Positions 50,201 through 59,966 are shown, counted from the first letter of the stretch. The stretch: 64,000 nucleotides of DNA from Harmothoe impar (GCA_947462335.1 OX381709.1:84382622-84446621), one strand, 5' to 3'. Numbers and translations are program-made. Notes: a model not told the origin generated them from the letters alone.

Positions 50201-50503
50201 AACACCAAAATGTTAGGCCTGTTCACGCATGGCCTAAAGATTGCCCACCGGGAGGAGAAAGCATTGGTCGCTGTCGGCAATGCTGACTACTTGGCTAAAA
50301 AGTCAAGGGAAGCTGCTTCAGGCCAAAAGACTGCTGAGGCCGCCGCAGGGTTCGTTCAGCAAGAGAACGAGAAGTTAACCAAACGGTTACAGGACATGAA
50401 TGTAAAATTTTACGGGGTGTTCGGCGTGACTATCGATACCTGGGATGGCACAACTGAGCACGCGCTTGCTTTAATGAGGGCAAGAGATGAACCTTTAGGT
50501 TAA
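47288..50503 (+). CDS. ORF3: large accessory protein of the Gypsy element (1,071 aa)
   Basis: I recognise no family. The start is ATG at 47288 (aacATGTCC). The seven preceding open codons lack an ATG. The layout is an acidic N terminus (1-110) and a helical globular domain (about 120-270, rich in Leu/Trp). A basic Ser-rich linker follows, then an Ala-run region near 410-430. A Cys/His-rich segment of about 80 residues (around 575-655) holds CPFATC, HLCENHMHHC, CNGC and HMKDCH, likely two or three zinc-binding units. After it come an Arg/Ser-rich stretch (RSARDRSRSP) and a C-terminal coiled-coil part. There is no signal peptide, fusion peptide or membrane span, so it is not an envelope protein despite its env-like position. 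Nuclear RNA or DNA binding is an inference from the zinc, RS and basic segments. Intact reading frame and dedicated promoter imply function. Confidence 0.8.
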   Translation: MSSETDHQQVDPLQEGDSASGGNEVVNQPDLVDQESLDFLGQGEIMDVDADSQSPLRPANVAANYLEGLDIEAISPADGRADTGEAEYQDPGLLYHGEPPADVEKPRPAVPTLGGFMSNYDGREVELHEDVLRLTAEGAPRRIDPLTSQAILLFLLVEEQEEMPPDWFVYWEALQKGLRVCYCLRRAVFDLHIADIKRLMPALPILSLDPNCGVAGMLLTGVNRYRARIGKLREPKTRKEYEIAAANTQGVVSYVLDVATIEDYMDSHNVKRDIAISCLVDEAVRTVRTRSSSAEEKARIKALKATPRGRGSKGERGASNRSSSADSNQSDEFVQERGRQARRNEKARLANLPDSVLAEGLPEQPSGGQPVIPRAEEVTDEAMDINEANTPEPSNTNTTTTTPALVADMTAAAGAAAAVAAALVFNPARLSPLRSPAHSDPEEGEVPANAEEPGNAPEDPIPPNDVMRRIWQNANNKFRVFIPNSWEQCPIGPTNFGCPLAINCKDQSDDEDWIRNTPRDRPPSAFYQQWLDQLRILPDTYYSKEQKEKLLFAINRWYSQRERNWCPFATCVNTIGTDRTVFVTKQRFLRHLCENHMHHCVVYHCDITVGRESQLCNGCLEPRRGELMRHMKDCHNMGISVARNRVNALHDAVCDQYKSLTEEQKAKIRPATPFYCEVADGKFKARIARVDGRHKFAMNDEEYTVLCTTRTSRRGGGSFRQPETRGSSRGKSRSARDRSRSPAVSPGPKRRHAGSNLEDLDNSYYGIYHAPEGRDYYREYPDPLFTDRKDRKRDSGGQAAATNMDYRSRRLSSSDSANSQPDCGGARPKEPATRTKASLPLTYHLGTTAKLTPRDVRSPTTPTRDMQGLTVKAEPKSLISVVTPRGITVPKAAAVAKAPQADVKPVIPAAQEPVVIQPVAGTSRTETTGGVKLKYVPIVNYFSREEKASCEVGQRIVTEFQESQRELAVEYNTKMLGLFTHGLKIAHREEKALVAVGNADYLAKKSREAASGQKTAEAAAGFVQQENEKLTKRLQDMNVKFYGVFGVTIDTWDGTTEHALALMRARDEPLG

Positions 50504-51969
50504 AGAGACTAACAAAAGGTTCTGAGTCTATTTCTAATTTTTTTTTAGGAATAGAGGAGGGAACTATAATAGTTTCCGGATAGATTGATTGTTGTTTCAT
50601 TTAATCTGACGTCATAAATTGTTTATGACGGGGTATCCCTTTTTGAAGGGAGGGGCATCTTTTTAGATGCATATGGATCAACGCGGGGGGAACCTTCCGT
50701 GGAAGCTCTGGACTTACCTAACTACTCAACTCTCAACTATAGCCTACCGATGGGGAATCAGGACTCCACCTTGAAGCTACCAAACTAACGTCCCTGAAAC
50801 TAACTTTTGGGATACGTTACCATGATGTGTTCCTGATACTATTATGCTGAGTTATAAACTGTTCCCGTCCAAAGGATTACGTGTCAAACAGACAATGCTC
50901 GTGGTTCCAGTTCTACTTATATATTTCATGAACATTCCTGGAGCTAGGATTACGTGTTAAACGGACAGTACTCGTGGTTTCCAGCCGGATTATAGTTATA
51001 TATGTCATGAACTTTACTGGAGCGAGGACGGGATACTTATCGAGCTGTATATATATGAACTTACCTTCGGGTGATATTTTATCCAAGAAACAGTATTAAG
51101 AAGAGGAGAGCACCTCACTCATTCGTCTATTAGAAGCGGAGAGCACCTTGACCACAACTAGATCACCAGTAAGCTATATTTAATTGTAAGGGTTTCCGGG
51201 TACACTGCCAGGTTACTCATTAAAACGTTTTTAATATATAAAATATATCATTATTATGTGATACATATCACCTCAGGTGTTCCAATAAGGTGTTCTCATA
51301 CTTACCTTATGAATCGGGTTTCATAATATGCTATATATGAAGATTGTATGATCTGATAAGCTAGGAAACGTGGCTACCCGTAATGTTTATATGAAGTCGT
51401 TAAGACTATGTGTATATACTAAATATACCGCCAGGTATTGTCGTGTGTGTTGACTCTGATGTATGTTGCGAGAGATATTAATACTCCGGTTATATAATCG
51501 GATTACCCGGCTTAAAACAAAGGCTGTGGTTACTGTTATCCATTGTGTGAATGTTTTCATTAAATCACAAATCAATGTAAGACGCTGGTGGTTGTGAGTC
51601 CTTATCAGGACTGGTTTTTTAATAACTTTTCTGTTCAACTTAAATATATACACACCCCACGCGCATTTTTTTTAACCGAGTAAGGAAACTTCATAAGGAA
51701 GTCATATCGAAATGTGTCAAGCCGTTCGATTGTATGTATGATATTATATTCACTTGTCATAAAACATACCTAAATCATCTATTATGGTTGCTATTACAGT
51801 GTAATGCCATATTTATATTGAGTTTGATGATCTCGCTTGTGTAGTATGTCGTGTAATATGTTACGCCCCTAGTTACTGTATAGACAATAACTATAAAGTC
51901 GTTGTTCTAAAAGGTTTTCTATGTATTAGGAAAACAGTATATATGTTCGTTACCACCTAGTTTTGTCTA
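50504..51969 (+). other. 3' non-coding region of the Gypsy element
   Basis: About 1.47 kb without ORF. A ~75-bp unit with ggattacgtgt and gctcgtggtt/actcgtggtt is tandemly duplicated (about 50873-51020). A second small duplication involves gaggagagcacct (51102-51140). AT content rises towards the 3' LTR. Confidence 0.55.
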
Positions 51970-51979
51970 GGGGGGGTAG
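51970..51979 (+). other. Polypurine tract
   Basis: GGGGGGGTAG directly precedes the 3' LTR and is the expected plus-strand primer site for the element. Confidence 0.7.
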
Positions 51980-52463
51980 TGTAGGGGCATGATATTACAT
52001 ATTAATCTCATACACGGTATTTCCGGGTAACGTCTGTTTACTCGGCTTCTCCACCTGGAGCTAGTGCACACAGTTCCCGGGAGAGGGCGCAGGTCCTCTT
52101 CAGGTGACCGTGTGCCGCTCTCAGGTGGGCGGCCGACCCACCCACCTGGCCACGTGACCTAAGAGCCGGTGTTATATAAGACCCATGTGTTTACCTGGAA
52201 CGGCAGTCAGTGCAGGCCCGACTGACGAGAGACTTCACATGTCCAACCGTGCGGACAGAGTTGTATGCTAAGAGTTGTATACTGACCGTTTCCTCTATTT
52301 ATAGAGAAACCTGATCTACCTGTGTGTATTCATTCTACACTGATCGTTCCCTAGTAAAGGAACTAGAGTTGTTATTCTTGTGAATAAAGATAGATATATT
52401 CTCGCACCTGGAAACTGCCGTGATCGTTGTTCTTTAACCTAGAGTTAATTACGAACCACCACA
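51980..52463 (+). repeat. 3' LTR
   Basis: 484 bp, reading the same as the 5' LTR throughout, with the same TATA and AATAAA signals. It is followed by the TATG duplication. Confidence 0.92.
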
Positions 52464-52560
52464 TATGCATGGAATATGGTATAAGGGAAGTATGGTCTTG
52501 GATGACATTTTAGATCTAATTTCAAGAAGATCTAATTTTGAGTCTCAATCGTCGGATATA

Positions 52561-52708
52561 CCCAGTAAACAAATAACGTTATACACTATTTTATAACGTT
52601 ATATAATGTTATATGTCAACGTTTTTCTAAGGCTCTTTAGTATGACATAACGTTATGTAAAGTTTAAAACGTTATTTTGACGTAAAATAACGTTTTTTGT
52701 TAGCTGGG
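52561..52708 (-). mobile_element. CCCAG-family MITE copy
   Basis: B end cccagtaaacaaataacg, A end ttgttagctggg. Flanked by TA on both sides. Member of the ctctttagtatgacat subfamily. Confidence 0.88.
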
Positions 52709-53245
52709 TACTCAGGTTAGACAATGACCAGTCCCTAACGTGGAGTGATGGAGACACGGGCCTAGTCTTAGATCAGGCTTATCACTGACTCCAACCAGAC
52801 TGGGCGTGGTTTATATGCTCCACATAGAGTACAGTAAAACCTTGTGAATAAGCCGCGGCTAGTATGCAAGTCAGATCGCCGCCGCGGCTTATACCAAGTG
52901 GGCAGAGAACATTGGATCAACATTCATGAATGGTTGTCAATTTTGATTCAATGTTGATTTAACGTTGGTTAAGCATTGGCCTGAATTTTATGGCCAGTAG
53001 GTGGGATGTCCAAATCTGAACAAAGTTAAAGTGTGTCTTATACACAAGTTTTGATATGTATACTACGGTACTAAATTAGCATTTTTTATGCCGCCAGGCA
53101 CCACCAGAACGAGGTATATAATGTTTGCACTTTACCAGAAGTCAGAATGGTACCCGCCATCTTGGATTGTGCTGCCATCTTGGTATAAGGAGTCACAACA
53201 CAAATTTATGCTATGTGATAACAATAATAAAAATCAACCTTTGAT
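52709..53245. other. Unassigned stretch with a small inverted repeat
   Basis: 52911-52980 resembles the ttgattcaatgttga palindrome at 15395-15480. No gene. Confidence 0.35.
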
Positions 53246-53567
53246 AGTTCCTGAGGTTGATTATAATCATACCTACCCCCCCTAATATGGACCCAAGGAA
53301 TTCAATAGTTCTATGGGTTTGTTGCTTATACAGCTGGTTGCCTAGTAACGGCTATTCTAATTGTTTATCTGCCTAGCAACGCACATTTCCATGGTCCTAA
53401 GGTTGATTATAATCATACCTACCCCCCTAATATGGACTCAAGGAATTCAATGGTTCTATTGGTTTGTTGCTAATACAGCTGGTTGCCTAGCAACGGCTAT
53501 TCTAATTGTTTATCTGCCTAGCAACACACATTTCCTTTCCCCCTAACATGGACCCAAGGAATTCATA
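53246..53567 (+). repeat. Tandem duplication, ~148-bp period, two and a bit units
   Basis: The block with ggttgattataatcatacc, cccaaggaattcaat, ctggttgcctag and tttatctgcctagcaac occurs at 53251-53388 and 53399-53535. A third partial unit (acatggacccaaggaattc) follows. Confidence 0.85.
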
Positions 53568-53695
53568 GAAAATGCCAAATTTGAAGTGATATCATCCTTC
53601 CCCCTGATAACCCCTTCCTGGCTTTGCTTATCTGGTGTCTTGAATGGGTTCCCTTCAAACATACCAACCATGTAGATATTGTGTTTCTTCGAATG

Positions 53696-53768
53696 CAAGA
53701 ATTGCGGTTGTTGCAGTGTATAAAAATGCCTGAGGCATTTTTTCACGCGGCAACAACCGCAATTCTTG
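53696..53768. repeat. 73-nt hairpin
   Basis: A perfect 19-bp outer stem (caagaattgcggttgttgc with 53750-53768) continues through a short mismatched zone into a 9-bp inner stem (aaaaatgcc/ggcattttt) closed by TGA. The size and shape resemble a precursor-miRNA, or equally a miniature foldback. No flanking duplication was seen. Confidence 0.6.
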
Positions 53769-54510
53769 TTAAGACCATCTCTGAAACTAATAGGGGTTCG
53801 GATGGAGGTGAGCTGGTTACGGTGACCGGTACTTATAACGACTGATAAGACTGTTACAAGTATATCCCACAGTTGTATGACTTATCATTGGTTCTAACCT
53901 CAACCAGTGCTATATAAAATGGCGGCTCCATGGTGTGTGACTCTTGATTCCTATGGGATTTGTCAAAAATTAGGGATGCGGCTAATACGTGAGTTAGGCT
54001 TCTGTGTTAGGTTTTACGGTAGGCTGTAGATAGGGGCAATGCCCCCTCCTTATCATACATGGAATAACATGTATGATGTAGTCAGTGTAGTTAGCTGTGG
54101 TGTACCCCTACATAGATCATTGTCTACCCGTGTGTTAACACAGGGAGATGGTTGATCATTCAGTAACCACTGCTAATCTAACGTTGTAAGAAGTCCTCTG
54201 TTCTATAGGCTGTGTGTCTGTTTGTATCTGTCTGTCTATCCTTCTCCCCCCTGTATGTTGAATCAACAAACAAAGTGGGAGGGAAGGTATACCCTCACAT
54301 TAGGAAATATCACTCCTTTTGCCCCACCCCCATCTGGAGAGCTCTGTATGGCCGATACTATAGCTACACTATGTCTTTTATACACATTGTGCAGAGAACC
54401 CGTCTATAATGGGTATTTTATATACTACTCACTGCTTTATCTTGACAATGCTCTGTACATTGGGTAGTATAGTGAACACAAACTGCTTTTGGAAAGGGAG
54501 CTGGTGCATA
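53769..54510. other. Unassigned stretch with a TATA-like motif
   Basis: tatataaaatggcggctcc (53911-53929) looks like a TATA box merged with a YY1-like ATGGCGGC. A 36-codon frame follows it. No gene is recognisable. Confidence 0.3.
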
Positions 54511-54648
54511 CCCAGCTAACAAAAAACGTTTTTTTACGTCAAAATAACGTTTTAAAACTTTATATAACTTTATATGCCAAAGTAAGGAGCCTTTGAGAAA
54601 CGTTATATAACGTTAAAAAATGTTGTATAATGTTTTGTGTTCACTGGG
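54511..54648 (+). mobile_element. CCCAG-family MITE copy
   Basis: A end cccagctaacaaaaaacg, B end tgttcactggg. TA flanks. Confidence 0.83.
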
Positions 54649-54666
54649 TAGTGGTCATGATCACTT

Positions 54667-54814
54667 CCCAGCAAACAAAAAAACGTTATTTTACGTCTAT
54701 ATAACGTTTTAGATTTTACATAACGTTGTGTCATACTAAATAGCCTTAGAAAAACGTTGACATATAACGTTATATAACGTTATAAAATGGTGTATAACGT
54801 TAGTTGTTTACTGG
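54667..54814 (+). mobile_element. CCCAG-family MITE copy
   Basis: A end cccagcaaacaaaaaaacg, B end ttgtttactgg. Member of the actaaatagcctta subfamily. Confidence 0.83.
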
Positions 54815-55140
54815 CTTATCTCCTGCCGAGTTTGGAAGCCTCTGGCAAGATGACAACCTTAATGACTGACGGTAGGTGGGTCTGACAAAATAAATCATCA
54901 AATAACCGTGGAATCAAAACATTCTGCAGGCGACAACAAAGACGCCATCTTGGATGACAGGACAGGGTGCCGCCATCCTTTGGAGTCCTCTGACCTGCTG
55001 ACTCAAAAGAATAGTATTTAAAATAGTATTTAAATGCCCAGACTGAATGACCATGAATTTGTGATTTGTGATTCATTCAGGAATCAGAGAGAACAAAGCC
55101 AGGTAGAGACACAGACAAAGATAAATAGACAAAGCTGCAA
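54815..55140. other. Unassigned non-coding stretch
   Basis: An 86-codon minus-strand frame (54816-55076) without a domain. Repeated gacaaagata/agagacaca simple motifs near its right end. Confidence 0.3.
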
Positions 55141-55289
55141 CCCAGCAAGCGAAAAAAGGTTATACAACATTTTATAACGTTATATAACGTTATATAACGT
55201 TTCTCTAAGGCTCCTTACTATGGCATAACGTTATATGAAATTTTATAACGTTATTTTTACATTTAAAAAACGTTTTTTTGTTAGCTGGG
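55141..55289 (-). mobile_element. CCCAG-family MITE copy
   Basis: B end cccagcaagcgaaaaaagg, A end ttgttagctggg. Its centre (actatggcataacgttatatg) is the best match to the MITE split by the palindrome. Confidence 0.83.
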
Positions 55290-55881
55290 TAGAGACAATC
55301 ACAAAGACAGGGAGACAGGGAGATGAGAGAGACAATGACAGAGAGGAAGCAGGGAGTATAGCTGAACAGTGTATCCTGTTATTTATATGACTATAAGCAA
55401 AAAAGAAAGTATTATTTGCTCTTGGCTATAACTACGAGAGAAGAAAGCTAGAACAGAGCAGAGAATGATTGTTTGAGGTGAGCCAGAATAAAGGCTAAGG
55501 AGGCACCACATCAGAGTGTCAGTGATCGGGGGTGCCACCAGATAACTCTTATATAGGGTGATATAAAAAGGTGTATAATGTCTGTTATCTTGTTTATACA
55601 GGTAAGTTGTGGCTGCAGGTACATAGAGGTTGCGTACAGGTGTATCATGGTGTATGAAGGCAGACACACAAACTCAGGCCAAAAACATAAAATGGGTGTT
55701 CCAGGTATATGGTCTGAAAATCTGGGTCAGACTTTTTTTTTTTTAATTCTCTTTGATTTTGCCTGAAAAATACCCAAAAATTGACTTTGCAAACTTCAGT
55801 GCCAACCCAAAGATAGAGATTTATTTTTTCGGATAAAAAATCCTAGGGGTGGCCCTGTTTTGTCATATACAGTTGGGTAAT
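55290..55881. other. Unassigned non-coding stretch
   Basis: GACAGRGAGA-type simple sequence at the left. A 94-codon minus-strand frame (55383-55667) has no domain evidence. Confidence 0.35.
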
Positions 55882-55990
55882 CCAGTAAATGTTATACAAT
55901 GATATATAACGTTTTTCTATGGCCCCTTATCATGGCAAAACTTTATAAAACATTATTTTGACGTAAAATATCATATTTTTGTTAGCTGGG
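55882..55990 (-). mobile_element. CCCAG-family MITE copy, shortened
   Basis: The B end is degraded (tccagtaaatg). A end ttgttagctggg. Confidence 0.7.
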
Positions 55991-56029
55991 AACCGGAAAC
56001 ACACCTTTTTTTAACCTTACCTGCACACA

Positions 56030-56915
56030 CCTGTAGAAGGGGTGAGCCAGTGCATAATGCCCAGTACAGGTTGTCGTTTTCTGTACAGGTGACGATGAGT
56101 AGAGGCGTACTGAGGGGCTGATATGTCATTGTACTCGGGAATCAGGTGGTTGTCAATGCTATATTGAAATACACTACATTTCTCAATGAGCCTGGCCCAT
56201 CTCTCAGAGAGGTGATATAGGGGGGGGGGGGTTGGGTGCACACCCGCATCACTATACACCTATATCTATATTGACAGGCACATAGAAAGGTAGCCCTTTA
56301 AGGCCAGCACGTTGATAAAATATTACATTTGTTGTTACCAATGTATCAATGCAGCCCCGAAGAGTAACTCGCTCGGGCTGCATTGATGCATCATGACCCT
56401 TTGGGAGTGTCTCAAGCTCCCAGGGTTGGCATGATGCTTGAATGCAGCACTGGTGAGCTATTCATGATTAAAGCATGTCTTAAAATGTCATGACCCTGAT
56501 ATTGCCTAGCAGTTTTTTTATACTTTAACACAGATCCAGACTACATGGTCATAGATTTCAGCCTGTCCAAGATGGTTGCCAGTCATAGAGTTTCAACTTG
56601 TATCGGTTTGGTTAGACTTAGCCCTATACACCCGCTCACCTCTACTACAGGTGCACCTATAGGCTATATACAGGTGACAATGAGTCGAGGCGTACTGAGG
56701 TGCTGATATGTCATTGTACTGAGGAATCAGGTGGCTGTCAATGCGTTATTGAAATACACTACATTTCTCAATGAGCCTCGCCCATCTCTCAGAGAGGTGA
56801 TATGGGGGGGGGGGGTGAGTGCACACCCGCATCACTATACACCTATATCTATATTGACAGGCACATAGAAAGGTAGCCCTTTAAGGCCAGCATGTCACTA
56901 AAATATGATATTTGT
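56030..56915 (+). repeat. Tandem segmental duplication, ~590-bp spacing
   Basis: The block with gtgacgatgagtagaggcg, ggtgatatag plus a G run, and ttgacaggcacatagaaagg spans about 56089-56330. It recurs at about 56677-56915, including the start of a foldback element (agccctttaaggccagca). Confidence 0.85.
56284..56480. repeat. Foldback (GCAGC) family copy
   Basis: Left end agccctttaaggccagcac, hairpin caatgcagccccgaagagt with its complement. The right end is lost. Confidence 0.6.
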
Positions 56916-57118
56916 TGTCATTATGTGGCAAAACGGCCCGGCGAGTAATTCACCAGGGCTGCATTGGAGCATCATGCCGACCCTGCAGGAGTGTCTCAAC
57001 CAGTAGGATTGGTGTGATGCTTGGATGCCGTATTGGCAAGTTACTCACTAGGGAAGCACTCTAGCATCATGATGACCAAAGACATGATGCATTAATGCAC
57101 TATACCGTCTATAAAGAG
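56874..57118. mobile_element. Foldback (GCAGC) family, near full-length copy
   Basis: Left end agccctttaaggccagcat, two diverged hairpins, right end ataccgtctataaagaggt. Confidence 0.6.
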
Positions 57119-57123
57119 GTATA

Positions 57124-57270
57124 CCCAGCTAACAAAAAAACATTATTTTACGTCAAAATAACGTTCTAAAAATTTGTATAACGTTATGCCATAGTAAGGA
57201 GCCTTAGGGAAACGTTATATAACGTTATTTAACGTTATAAAATGTTGTATAACGTTTTTTGTTTACTGGG
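57124..57270 (+). mobile_element. CCCAG-family MITE copy
   Basis: A end cccagctaacaaaaaaac, B end tttgtttactggg. TA flanks both sides. Confidence 0.88.
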
Positions 57271-58407
57271 TAAAAGGTTGGTACAAAGAGCATACCTGCC
57301 TCACACCGACTAACCTTATTACACATAGTTATAGTATACATATATATATGTAACAGATCTCCCTGTAGCTACTAAGACATGATGCAATAATGCACTATAA
57401 AAAGTTGGTACAAAGAGCCCACACCGACTAACCTTAATACACATAGTGATACTATACAAACACTGGCCCACCAACCGACTCAGACACACTTATCGCATTT
57501 ATCATTTATATGTCAGGAATCTCACTGTAGCTACTAAGACTGAAGCCCAGTGACATTTAGAAGCATTACCTACTTCTCACAATAAAGGTATAGAGTTCTA
57601 ACAAAGTCCCTTACTGCATGAACTTTGGACTTTAAGGATAGATAAACATGATGAATACCATCAGGGAGGTGTTTCATAACAGATTTGTGACTCATGATAA
57701 TTCGGATTTTCATCAATAGTGCAATAATTGCTATTGACGACGGCATCAGGATCCGAAGTAGTCACATATATTGTGTATATTTTGATAGAATTTCTTGTGA
57801 AAGACTTTTCTAGATGTCATGTGATAAATGACCTCTTCTGAAAAACTTTGCTGGATTTCATGAAGCGCAATTAAATGGGATGTTCACCAAAACTGATTTG
57901 TAACTGGTTTTAAGATAAAAATGTTAATCAATACCATCAGTAAATCTCAAGGCTCATAAAAATCATGTTTGATTTCTTTGGGACTGCTTGTCCAGCATCA
58001 TAAATTTGATAAACAATGTTCCCCTCAAAAAATGAAATTATTTGTAAAATATTAGAGAAAAGAAAATGTATGCGGTTTGAAAGCCAGCCTTGAGTTTTGT
58101 ATCTTACCCAGAGGACTCAGCTTCAAACATACCAAGAGGTGTGGTCACAAATGGGAGTGATAGGGTACTCTTTAAACCTGCAGGGAGTTAGGCTGTGAAC
58201 TCCGTTAAGGGCGTCTTTTTCAGGGGATTACTCCATTATGGGTCTGATATTAAAGGGAAAAAAATCAACTGCACAATTACTGCTCCATGAAAAAAACTAA
58301 AAAATTACATACTAGATGAAATGGAGCAATAGTATCCTTAGTAACCCCACCCTTTGCCTCTATCATCACAGGAAAGGACACGCCCAACTGTTGCATAAGC
58401 TACATAA
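57271..58407. other. Unassigned stretch with a short duplication
   Basis: ggttggtacaaagagc/caccgactaacctta/ctccctgtagctactaagac recurs at a ~125-bp spacing (57271-57400, 57397-57545). The rest has no gene or element ends. Confidence 0.4.
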
Positions 58408-58652
58408 ATAACCCTTTAAGGACGGCATGTCGCTAAACGGTGACATTTCATTGTCACCAATGCACCGATACAGTGCCAGTGAGTAACTGGTGGGTGCTGC
58501 ATATTTGATGCATTATGACTACTCTTTGGGAATGTCTCAGCCCCATAGCGTTGGCATGATGCTTGAATGCAGCACTGGAAGTTCATCAAGGCTGCATTCA
58601 TGGCCACAAAGGGTGTGATGTATTAATGTTCCATGCCGTCCTTAAAGGGCTA
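58408..58652. mobile_element. Foldback (GCAGC) family, full-length copy
   Basis: The ends ccctttaaggacggcat and atgccgtccttaaaggg are perfect 17-bp inverted repeats. It contains gtcgctaaacggtgacattt and two hairpins. The best copy for defining the family's ends. Confidence 0.8.
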
Positions 58653-58862
58653 ATAACAGAGGAAGACCAGTTTAACACAAAGCTGTTAAATGTGATCAGG
58701 GCGGGGAAAAGCAAATATAACAAAAGGACAGTCAACAAGGAGAAGAAAGGGGGAGTCAGCCTGACTCTGCTGATGGCATTTCCAAAGGAGTCACAGAATA
58801 CCCTCATGACCATAATGAGACTACAGCATTGCCGGACTCCTACACGATTCCAAGAGTTATTG
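58653..58862 (+). other. Open frame of unknown status
   Basis: The 114-codon frame 58563-58907 starts in the foldback element and ends in the hairpin element. The middle ~70 codons (EEDQFNTKLLNVIRAG... to RTPTRFQELLG) look more protein-like than the other short frames here and follow an acag-ag acceptor-like site. It could be a fragment of a real exon. I cannot assign a function. Confidence 0.25.
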
Positions 58863-58970
58863 GGGACCTTTAGCAACCACGTAAAAGCTCATAAAACGCA
58901 GACGTAGCAGTGCTGAAGGCATAGAATACGTCTGCGTTTAATGAGCTTTTACGTGGTCGCTAAAGGTCCC
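58863..58970. mobile_element. 108-bp hairpin MITE with TATTG duplication
   Basis: Arms of 44 bp (58863-58906 and 58927-58970, about two mismatches) flank a 20-nt loop. The ends are gggacc/ggtccc. TATTG occurs directly on both sides (58858-58862, 58971-58975), consistent with a 5-bp target duplication. Confidence 0.75.
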
Positions 58971-59156
58971 TATTGCTATAATTTTATTTAGAGTGTCAGG
59001 CAATTCTGAATTCCATTGCTTGACTTTTCTTCAATACTGCCTAGCAATCATGGACATTCCCAGACTTCAAGAGAGTCACACGATCTCCTTCCAGACTGGG
59101 CGGGTAGCCTCACAGACGCTCAATGGAACATATTATATGGCATGGGAAGATACTAG

Positions 59157-59307
59157 CCCAGTAAACAAATAACGTTATACACCATTTTATAACGTTATAT
59201 AACATTATATGTCAACGTTTTCCTAAGGCTCTTTAATATGAAATAACGTTATGTAAAATTTAAAACATTATTTTGACGTAAAATAACGGTTTTTTTTGTT
59301 AGCTGGG
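59157..59307 (-). mobile_element. CCCAG-family MITE copy
   Basis: B end cccagtaaacaaataacg, A end ttttgttagctggg. Confidence 0.85.
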
Positions 59308-59371
59308 AAATGCCACTGCATGGAAGCGGCTAAACATTTCCATAGCATTCACTGAATGTAAAGCTGCTTGA

Positions 59372-59520
59372 CCCAGCTAACAAAATAACGTTATTTTACT
59401 TCAAAATAACGTTTTAAACTTTACATAACGTTATGTCATACTAAAGAGCCTTAGAAAAACGTTGACATATAACGTTATATAACGTTATAAAATGGTGTAT
59501 AACGTTATTTCTTTACTGGG
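59372..59520 (+). mobile_element. CCCAG-family MITE copy
   Basis: A end cccagctaacaaaataacg, B end tttctttactggg. Near mirror image of 59157-59307; the pair could form a long hairpin. Confidence 0.85.
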
Positions 59521-59820
59521 TCACAGACGCTCAATGGAACACAGTATCTGGCATGGGAAGATACTAGGGCTGCCTATGCTCACCTAGACAGGGATTCCAG
59601 CATGTGCAGCTATGCATAAATCTGGGCATTTAAGCAAATATTTGACTTCTTAAAGTCAGACTTTAAATGTCACTGGAAGCGGCTAAACGGTCTTCATGAC
59701 ATTTCCTTGGCATTTACTGAATGTAAAGCTGCTTAAAGAGTGACTTTAAGAAATAAAAAGTTTGCTTTTAAAAATGCTAGCGTCGTACACTCACCCACAC
59801 TAGGAGTCCAGCATGGGTGC

Positions 59821-59966
59821 CCAGCCAACAAAAAACGTTAATTTACGTCAAAATAACATTTTAAATTTTACATAACGTTATTTCATACTAAAGAGCCTTA
59901 AAAAAACATTGACATATAACGTTATATAACGCTATAAAATGGTGTATAACGATATTTGTTTACTGG
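59821..59966 (+). mobile_element. CCCAG-family MITE copy
   Basis: A end ccagccaacaaaaaacg, B end tttgtttactgg. Member of the actaaagagcctta subfamily. Confidence 0.8.

Larger units (their letters stand above)
39457..52463 (+). mobile_element. 13.0-kb Gypsy-type LTR retrotransposon with a third ORF
   Basis: Two 484-bp LTRs (39457-39940 and 51980-52463) that read identically by eye flank gag, pol and a large extra ORF. A TATG duplication borders the element (39453-39456 and 52464-52467). Pol order is protease, RT, RNase H, integrase, which is the Gypsy/Metaviridae order. All three ORFs are intact. This and the identical LTRs suggest a recent and possibly active insertion. At 13 kb it is large for the group because of the extra gene and about 1.5 kb of 3' non-coding sequence. 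Confidence 0.93.
59116..59738 (+). repeat. Segmental duplication around two MITEs
   Basis: gacgctcaatggaaca...ggcatgggaagatacta is at 59116-59155 and 59524-59569. ggaagcggctaaac...gaatgtaaagctgctt is at 59320-59370 and 59675-59737. The two units differ by MITE content. Confidence 0.8.

Noticed and set aside
47288..50503. ORF3 as an envelope gene
   Set aside because: No signal peptide, furin-type site with fusion peptide, or membrane anchor is visible. Composition is nuclear-protein-like.
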